Positions 6,009 to 10,276 of a stretch of 10,276 bases of DNA are shown one piece after another. How positions within the stretch are numbered: position 1 is the stretch's first letter; the number at the start of each line of letters is the position of its first letter. A program made the translations under genes and the position numbers. Location: NCBI GenBank assembly GCA_001804205.1, contig MHFM01000005.1, positions 3,030 through 13,305 on the forward strand, read 5' to 3'. The DNA is from Omnitrophica bacterium RIFCSPLOWO2_01_FULL_45_10b (GTDB lineage Bacteria > Omnitrophota > Omnitrophia > Omnitrophales > Danuiimicrobiaceae). The notes under the pieces were generated by a model. That model had not been told where the DNA came from. It did no database searches and worked only from the letters and a program-made list of their open reading frames with translations.

Positions 6009-6044
6009 TTGACAATTAAGCTAAATAGTGGACAATAAAGTCCA
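6009..6044 (+). promoter_or_regulatory. Promoter and candidate operator of the rrf2 operon
   Basis: A perfect -35 TTGACA (6009-6014) is followed after 16 bases by a weak -10 candidate GACAAT (6031-6036). The inverted repeat TGGAC-N6-GTCCA (6029-6044) lies over this -10 region, where bound repressor would block transcription. The words TTGACAATTAAG and TGGACAATAAAG repeat 20 bp apart. Rrf2-family regulators commonly bind such sites and often control their own operon, so autoregulation is likely but inferred. Confidence 0.55.
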
Positions 6045-6065
6045 ATATACAGGGGAGAGGTGGTT

Positions 6066-6548
6066 ATGTTTTCTCTTTATTCCAAGGGCTGCGAATACAC
6101 GCTCCGGGCGCTCATTTGCGGTCTTGAGCTAACAAACGGACAGGGTTTTCGTGCTGAGGATGCCTGCCGCGAGGCAAAGGTGCCGGAGTCCTTTACGCGA
6201 AAAGGTTTTCAACGCCTTGCCCATCGGGGCATTTTACAAACCGTAAAAGGGCCGGGAGGAGGTTATCGCTTCCCGAGCAGTACGCGGACAATATCGATTC
6301 TTCAGATTGTCAGGATTGTTGATGGCGAGGAGGCTTATAGGCATTGTGTGATGGGGCTCTCTCAATGCGTGGATAAGGCCCCTTGTCCCATTCATGAAAT
6401 CTGGAAGAAAATGAAGAAAAGATTAATCGGAGAACTTAGCAGGACATCTCTCCATCAGATAATTCATTCTTCAAAAAAGAAGGCAAGGCTTGGCCTTTTA
6501 GAAAAAGAACCAAAACGCAAATATTGCGCGAATCATCAGAAATCATGA
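6066..6548 (+). CDS. Rrf2-family transcriptional regulator with Fe-S cysteine triad
   Basis: A 160-residue DNA-binding protein. The Rrf2 winged-helix domain runs from MFSLYSKGCEYTLRAL through the recognition region (VPESFTRKGFQRLAHRGIL) and the wing GPGGGYRFP (63-70). It is followed by ISILQIVRIVDGEE and the cluster loop with cysteines 94, 101 and 107 (C-x6-C-x5-C). This spacing resembles the 2Fe-2S or 4Fe-4S ligands of IscR, NsrR and RirA, so the protein probably senses iron-sulfur status, nitric oxide or oxygen. I chose ATG 6066 over GTG 6060 because GGGGAGAGG immediately precedes it at normal distance. Three extra cysteines (9, 18, 154) are present. It is the first gene of a coupled operon whose next gene overlaps by 4 bases, so it likely controls the radical SAM, hemG and bioB genes. 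The ligand and the choice among IscR, NsrR or RirA types cannot be settled here. Confidence 0.87.
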   Translation: MFSLYSKGCEYTLRALICGLELTNGQGFRAEDACREAKVPESFTRKGFQRLAHRGILQTVKGPGGGYRFPSSTRTISILQIVRIVDGEEAYRHCVMGLSQCVDKAPCPIHEIWKKMKKRLIGELSRTSLHQIIHSSKKKARLGLLEKEPKRKYCANHQKS

Positions 6549-7672
6549 AGTCAAAACAATCCATTCTCGATTACAATCAACAACCCTTCTTGGTCATTTG
6601 GGAGACAACTCGAGCGTGCGATCTGGCGTGCGTCCATTGCCGGGCTTCTGCAGATCCACAGCCCTCACTTGATGAATTAAATCATCATGAGGCTCTCCGG
6701 CTGATTGATGAGATTCGAAATATCGGAACACCTATTTTGGTTTTTAGCGGCGGCGATTGCTTGAAAAGAAAGGATCTGGCCGAGCTTGTTGCTTACGCGA
6801 AATCGCTCGGGCTACGGACGGGAGCAATCCCGGCAGTAACGCCTGCCCTGACAGATGAGCGTTTGAAAGAACTTAAGGATGCGGGGTTGGATCAAATGGC
6901 CTTCAGTCTGGATGCCGCAAATGCGAAAGACCATGATATCTTTCGGCGAGTTGAGGGCAATTTTGAGAAGACGCTTGAATGTCTTGAAAAAGCAAATCGA
7001 ATAGGATTACGCACTCAACTTAACTCGCTTATCAACGTGCATAATGAAAATCAATTAAACGGCCTTTTTGATATTGTCGAATTGTTCGATGTTGTTTTTT
7101 GGGAAATCTTCTTTTTGGTTCCCACGGGACGGGGACGAACGGTTCCGCTGCTGAGCGCCGATAGGTTTGAAGCGATTTTTGAACAAATTTATGAGTTCAG
7201 TCAATGTGTGAATTTCGTTATCAAAATTACGGAAGCTCCGCATTACCGCCGTTTCTGTCATGAACAAACGATGCTTCAGCGGACCCTGGGAAAGCCCAAT
7301 GGTCATCACGCGAAACATCTCCCCGATGATTTCACGAAGGGGCATGATTTGAGAGAAAGTATCGGCCGCGCACCGATGGGAGTCAACTCGGGAAAAGGTT
7401 TCACGTTTATCTCTTGCCGGGGAGATATCATGCCCAGCGGATTTCTTCCCATTGCCGCAGGCAATATCCGGCAGGATTCGCTTGCGGATGTTTATCGCAA
7501 CTCGCCTCTTTTTCAAGAACTGCGAAACACAACCCTCTTGAAGGGCCGCTGCGGTTTATGTCCTTACAAAGAAATGTGCGGCGGATCCCGTGCGCGTGCT
7601 TATGCAATCACTGGAGATTATTTGGCGGAGGATCCTTGTTGCGCTTATCAACCCTCTGTTTTTTGTGAGTAA
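6545..7672 (+). CDS. Radical SAM/SPASM protein, NirJ/AhbD/BA_1875-like
   Basis: A 375-residue radical SAM enzyme. The 4Fe-4S motif CDLACVHC has cysteines 25, 29 and 32, preceded by WETTRA. The SAM-binding SGGD is at 68-71. The body follows the family pattern (SLDAANAKDHDIFRRVEG, FWEIFFLVPTGRGR, ITEAPHYRR). The C-terminal SPASM-like auxiliary cluster region has C291, C336, C339, C345 and C365/C366 with the hallmark CGGSRARAYAITGDYLAEDP. This subgroup is related to NirJ (heme d1) and AhbD (heme from iron-coproporphyrin), enzymes that act on tetrapyrrole side chains. The following gene is hemG/hemY, which supports a heme-related role. ATG 6545 overlaps the rrf2 stop as ATGA, so translation is coupled; a TTG at 6524 is a less likely start. 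The precise substrate is not known, and a role in peptide modification cannot be excluded. Confidence 0.83.
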   Translation: MKSKQSILDYNQQPFLVIWETTRACDLACVHCRASADPQPSLDELNHHEALRLIDEIRNIGTPILVFSGGDCLKRKDLAELVAYAKSLGLRTGAIPAVTPALTDERLKELKDAGLDQMAFSLDAANAKDHDIFRRVEGNFEKTLECLEKANRIGLRTQLNSLINVHNENQLNGLFDIVELFDVVFWEIFFLVPTGRGRTVPLLSADRFEAIFEQIYEFSQCVNFVIKITEAPHYRRFCHEQTMLQRTLGKPNGHHAKHLPDDFTKGHDLRESIGRAPMGVNSGKGFTFISCRGDIMPSGFLPIAAGNIRQDSLADVYRNSPLFQELRNTTLLKGRCGLCPYKEMCGGSRARAYAITGDYLAEDPCCAYQPSVFCE

Positions 7673-9120
7673 TGGAGCGGCATTTGATGCGAATTGCGAT
7701 TATCGGAGGAGGTATTTCAGGTCTGGCCACAGCCTACCGGTTGTCCCGGTCCAGGCCCGGCCAAGAAGGGGAGCTTGAAATCCATGTTTTCGAGGCACGT
7801 GACAGCTTAGGAGGTGTTATTCAAACGGAAAACCGAGACGGATTTTTGATGGACCAGGGTCCGGACTCCTTTATCTCGTCAAAGCCATGGGCGGTCGAGC
7901 TCTGCCGGGAACTGGGATTGGACCAAGACTTCATGGAAACCAACCCCAATCTTCGCCAAAGTTTTATTCTTTCACAAGACAAGCTCATCCCTGTCCCGCA
8001 CGGATTTTATTTGATGGCGCCTACCAAGGTGAGCGAAGCTCTTCGGACACCCCTCTTAAGTTTTACGGGAAAATTTCGAATGGCTTGTGAAGTATTCATT
8101 TCGCCAAAAAGGGAAGAAGGGGATGAAAGTCTGGCCAGCTTTGTCAGACGCCGCTTTGGCCAAGAAACACTTGAGCGAATTGCCCAGCCCATGATTGCAG
8201 GAATTTATACCGCAGATCCGGAGGAGTTAAGCCTCGGGGCGACTTTCCCACATTTTTTACAGATGGAACGGGAACATGGGAGCATCATCCGGGCACTGTC
8301 CAGAAAAAAGGATGGTGCGACAGGCAAAACAAGCGGCCCGCGCTGCAGTCTATTTTTGACATTAAAAGGAGGGCTTCATTCACTTATTTCAAAACTCATC
8401 CAACGAATGCCGCAAGTTTACTTTCATCCAGCTACAAAAGTAGTCCGGCTTGAAAAAAATTCATGTTTCAAAATTTCATTTGAAAAAGGGGAAATCGTTG
8501 AAGCCGATACCGTGTGTTTGGCGATACCCGCATCTTCATCAGCGCGGCTTCTTCGTGACATAAGCGAAAGCATGGCGAATGATCTAAGACAGATTCCATA
8601 CGACACCGTGGCAACCGTTAGTCTTGCCTTTCATCGGAAGGATATCCGTCATCCTCTCAACGGGCTAGATTATGTTGTGCCATCAATTGAGAATAAAAAA
8701 ATCGTTGGTTGCACATTCTCGAGTATCAAATTTTCTGGAAGAACTCAAAACTCTGAAACCACTCTTCTGCGCGCTTTTTTGGGAGGTAAGGCATCGCGGG
8801 AATTACTCGAATTGGATGACCAGAATGTTGTAAAAACGGTTTGCGGAGAGGTGTGTAGGCAGCTTGGGATCTCAACCGATCCGATTTTGGCGATGATGAG
8901 CCGATGGCCGGAATCAATTCCCCAGTACCGTGTGGGCCACCGTCAAACCGTAGAAAGAATCTTTGCCGCCTTAAGGAATTTTCGCGGTCTTTATTTGACC
9001 GGTAATGCTTATGATGGCACGGGAATCCCTGATTGCATCCGCCATGCCTTTCAGACGGCGGATCAAATTCTTTCGGGATTCGATCATCCTGTCAAGGCCG
9101 TGTCAGTGGGGTCTCGATGA
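7672..9120 (+). CDS. hemG: Protoporphyrinogen/coproporphyrinogen oxidase, HemY-type flavoprotein
   Basis: FAD-dependent oxidase of 482 residues that converts protoporphyrinogen IX to protoporphyrin IX, or coproporphyrinogen III to coproporphyrin III. It has the N-terminal dinucleotide-binding IAIIGGGISGLATAYRL, then EARDSLGGVIQT, the DQGPDSFISSKPWAVEL motif, the FGQETLERIAQPMIAGIYTADPEELSL segment and the C-terminal FAD loop TGNAYDGTGIPDC. Length is normal for the HemY/HemG class, and no membrane helix is visible. Two starts are possible. ATG 7672 overlaps the previous stop by one base (TAATG). ATG 7687 has GGAG 9 bases upstream and places the Rossmann strand right at the N-terminus. Whether it acts on proto- or coproporphyrinogen cannot be read from sequence; adjacency to an AhbD/NirJ-like enzyme leaves both open. 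It is also called hemY in older naming. Confidence 0.88.
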   Translation: MERHLMRIAIIGGGISGLATAYRLSRSRPGQEGELEIHVFEARDSLGGVIQTENRDGFLMDQGPDSFISSKPWAVELCRELGLDQDFMETNPNLRQSFILSQDKLIPVPHGFYLMAPTKVSEALRTPLLSFTGKFRMACEVFISPKREEGDESLASFVRRRFGQETLERIAQPMIAGIYTADPEELSLGATFPHFLQMEREHGSIIRALSRKKDGATGKTSGPRCSLFLTLKGGLHSLISKLIQRMPQVYFHPATKVVRLEKNSCFKISFEKGEIVEADTVCLAIPASSSARLLRDISESMANDLRQIPYDTVATVSLAFHRKDIRHPLNGLDYVVPSIENKKIVGCTFSSIKFSGRTQNSETTLLRAFLGGKASRELLELDDQNVVKTVCGEVCRQLGISTDPILAMMSRWPESIPQYRVGHRQTVERIFAALRNFRGLYLTGNAYDGTGIPDCIRHAFQTADQILSGFDHPVKAVSVGSR

Positions 9121-9719
9121 AATTCTGTGATGATGAAACTATGATTGATGATGGTATTTCCTATGAGCGGGCGATGGCCTGTATCCAAAGCGAGGATGAA
9201 AAAGAAATACAAGAGATGATGGCGATCGCAGGGAGACTCACCCGGCGTCATCATGGGAACCGCGCCGACCTTTGTGGCATTGTCAACGCCAAAAGCGGAC
9301 TGTGTCCGGAGGATTGTGCTTTTTGCGCCCAATCGGTGAAGTTTCCTACACAGGTTAGGCGGTACCCTCTCTTGGATCCCGAAATGATTGTTGCAAAAGC
9401 AAGAGAAGCGAAGAAACGGGGAGCTTGCGAATTTTGTATCGTAACCTCAGGTCGCAGCTTGACGGATGAAGAATTTAAACAACTTCTCGAGATCGTGGCT
9501 GCTGTACGGAAAAGAGCAGTTATCCAGGTCGATGTGTCCATCGGTTTCTTGGATTACCCGCGAGCCCGGCAGCTGAAAGAAGCAGGGGTTACGCGCGTCA
9601 ATCATAATGTGCAGACGTCGTCCGGTTTTTATAGCCGGATTGTTCGTACCCATACTTATGGAGAACGTATCAAGACGCTCACTGCGATCCGAGAGGATGA
9701 ACGGCTGGTGAGCCGCTGA
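9117..9719 (+). CDS. bioB: Biotin synthase BioB, N-terminal part, broken after about codon 193
   Basis: The enzyme inserts sulfur into dethiobiotin. Visible are HHGNRADLCGIVNAKSG, the radical SAM cluster motif CPEDCAFC (C63, C67, C70) and the following AQSVKFPTQVRRYPLL. Then come GACEFCIVTSGR with C107 at the position of E. coli Cys97, VNHNVQTS, and THTYGERIKTLTAIRE. Homology stops there. The frame continues DERLVSR and ends at TGA 9717, at 200 residues against the usual 320-345. The missing C-terminal third is on the opposite strand at 9914-10276. Residue 139, where E. coli has 2Fe-2S ligand Cys128, is Asp, which is unusual. ATG 9117 overlaps the hemG stop as ATGA with GGGG just upstream, so the gene is the fourth of the operon. 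As it stands the product lacks the end of the barrel and should be inactive. Confidence 0.85.
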   Translation: MKFCDDETMIDDGISYERAMACIQSEDEKEIQEMMAIAGRLTRRHHGNRADLCGIVNAKSGLCPEDCAFCAQSVKFPTQVRRYPLLDPEMIVAKAREAKKRGACEFCIVTSGRSLTDEEFKQLLEIVAAVRKRAVIQVDVSIGFLDYPRARQLKEAGVTRVNHNVQTSSGFYSRIVRTHTYGERIKTLTAIREDERLVSR

Positions 9720-9755
9720 CTGTTCGAAACGTATCACTGGTGGTGCTCATGTTTG
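9696..9755. other. Junction segment where bioB homology ends
   Basis: BioB similarity ends near 9693-9698. The next 60 bases match neither BioB nor the AT-rich DNA that follows, and they look more GC-rich than it. The word AACGTATCA occurs on both sides of the junction, at 9664-9672 and 9728-9736. On the minus strand an ATG at about 9749 opens a short frame (MSTTSDTFRTVSGSP) that runs into the bioB region before stopping. This could be the truncated start of a foreign or neighbouring gene. I see no transposase or recognisable insertion-sequence end. Confidence 0.45.
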
Positions 9756-9842
9756 TCACGGTACAGCCTCAAAAATATCAATGGCACCAACTAGGCAATT
9801 TTTGGCAACCTCGCGGACTTCCAACATCTCTGAATTCTTCAT
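9756..9842 (-). CDS. Small ORF (28 residues) with strong ribosome site, possibly a truncated gene start
   Basis: The minus-strand ATG at 9842 is preceded by GGGAGG with a 6-base gap, a very good Shine-Dalgarno. The frame begins MKNSEMLEVREVAKNCLV and stops after 28 codons at 9756, close to the bioB rearrangement junction. It lies downstream of the minus-strand BioB C-terminal part, in the place of a following operon gene. I do not recognise the peptide. Because the stop falls in the junction region, it may be the first codons of a longer gene cut by the rearrangement rather than a real small protein. The 71 bases between it and the BioB stop hold nothing I can name. Confidence 0.35.
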   Translation of the reverse strand: MKNSEMLEVREVAKNCLVGAIDIFEAVP

Positions 9843-9913
9843 GATTTTCCTCCCTTTCGATACCCTATCTGCTCATTCGGTCATAACTGACAATCCGTTG
9901 CCATTACTTACAC

Positions 9914-10276
9914 TCAATAATCAAAACCTGCTTTCCGTAAAATTTCAAAATCCTCTGACAGAGGATTTCCTTCTGTGGTCAAGTATTCACCCACGATTAA
10001 CCCATTGATCCCCGCTTCAAGCGCTAAACCCTGAAATCGATTTAACTGCACCTGCCGTCCGCCCGCCAGTTTCAAAATGCTCCGTGGAAGAATGAGACGG
10101 AAAACAGCAATCGTTTTCACGATTTCCATGGGTTCCATGAGAACCTGACTTGCAAGCGGTGTTCCGGATCTTGGATCCAGCAAATTGATAGGAACGCATA
10201 CTGGTTCGAATGGTTTAATTTCGAAAGCCGCCTGAACACGATCTTCCCGGCTTTCCCCCATCCCCAAAATGACGCC
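9914..10276 (-). CDS. bioB: Biotin synthase BioB, C-terminal part (5' end outside window)
   Basis: The frame is open to the window edge and 120 residues are visible. It starts GVILGMGESREDR, which corresponds to the conserved (C)SGGIxGMGES segment just after the E. coli Cys188 position. It continues with VCVPINLLDPRSGTPL (family: SVPINFLxPIxGTPL), KTIAVFRLILPRSILKLAGGR (AGGR holds the arginine that contacts the 2Fe-2S cluster in E. coli BioB) and INGLIVGEYLTTEGNPLSED. This is the last third of a biotin synthase, in the opposite orientation to the N-terminal part at 9117-9719. Adding the two gives about 193 + 7 + 120 residues, close to one complete BioB. It is either the other half of the same broken gene or the tail of a second bioB lying beyond the window. 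Confidence 0.88.
   Translation of the reverse strand, partial: GVILGMGESREDRVQAAFEIKPFEPVCVPINLLDPRSGTPLASQVLMEPMEIVKTIAVFRLILPRSILKLAGGRQVQLNRFQGLALEAGINGLIVGEYLTTEGNPLSEDFEILRKAGFDY

Noticed and set aside
7055..7516. 153-codon minus-strand open frame within the radical SAM gene
   Set aside because: It is fully inside a well-supported gene on the other strand, lacks recognisable motifs and looks like a shadow frame.
9447..9737. 96-codon minus-strand open frame across the bioB break
   Set aside because: Most of it is the reverse of the bioB coding sequence; only the junction part is of interest and is treated separately.

Overview
The window holds two compact plus-strand gene blocks. They are separated by a small minus-strand gene for an exported protein, and the right end is rearranged. 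Base composition is moderate (mid-40s percent GC by eye). The gene set fits an uncultivated Gram-negative-type bacterium living with little oxygen: TldD/TldE, a KamA-type radical SAM enzyme, an Fe-S-type Rrf2 regulator next to a NirJ/AhbD-like radical SAM protein, HemG/HemY and biotin synthase. I cannot name the phylum from the sequence alone.

Block 1 (1-5293, +) reads tldD (3' part only), tldE/pmbA, a kamA-like lysine 2,3-aminomutase, a D-Ala-D-Ala-ligase-like ATP-grasp enzyme, and a TerC-family membrane protein. Spacings of 3 to about 30 bases suggest one transcript. The 5' end of kamA carries a nest of dispersed palindromic repeats, about 190 bp, that stays open in the kamA frame. The strongest ribosome binding site there leads into an 8-codon dead end, so the true kamA start is uncertain. 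Next comes a 173-base convergent intergenic region (5294-5466). It can fold into a long imperfect hairpin whose arms reach the stop codons of both flanking genes.

Middle (5467-6065): a minus-strand gene for a 118-residue exported protein with a clear promoter and Shine-Dalgarno. A divergent control region follows, with an 11-bp tandem repeat, a 33-bp near-perfect palindrome, a second promoter and a small TGGAC-N6-GTCCA palindrome over the likely -10 region of the rrf2 gene.

Block 2 (6066-9719, +) reads an Rrf2 regulator with three Fe-S-ligand cysteines, a radical SAM/SPASM protein of the NirJ/AhbD/BA_1875 type, HemG/HemY (protoporphyrinogen or coproporphyrinogen oxidase), and the N-terminal part of biotin synthase BioB. 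The three junctions overlap by 4, 1 and 4 bases, so the block should be translated as a coupled unit. It looks like an Fe-S- or redox-controlled tetrapyrrole and cofactor operon.

Right end (about 9696-10276): the plus-strand bioB frame loses homology near codon 193 and stops at codon 200. The missing C-terminal third of a BioB lies on the opposite strand at 9914-10276 and runs off the window. The two parts together make one BioB of normal length with only about 7 residues missing. This points to an inversion or an assembly fold-back, or less likely to a second bioB copy. It is the most striking anomaly in the window.
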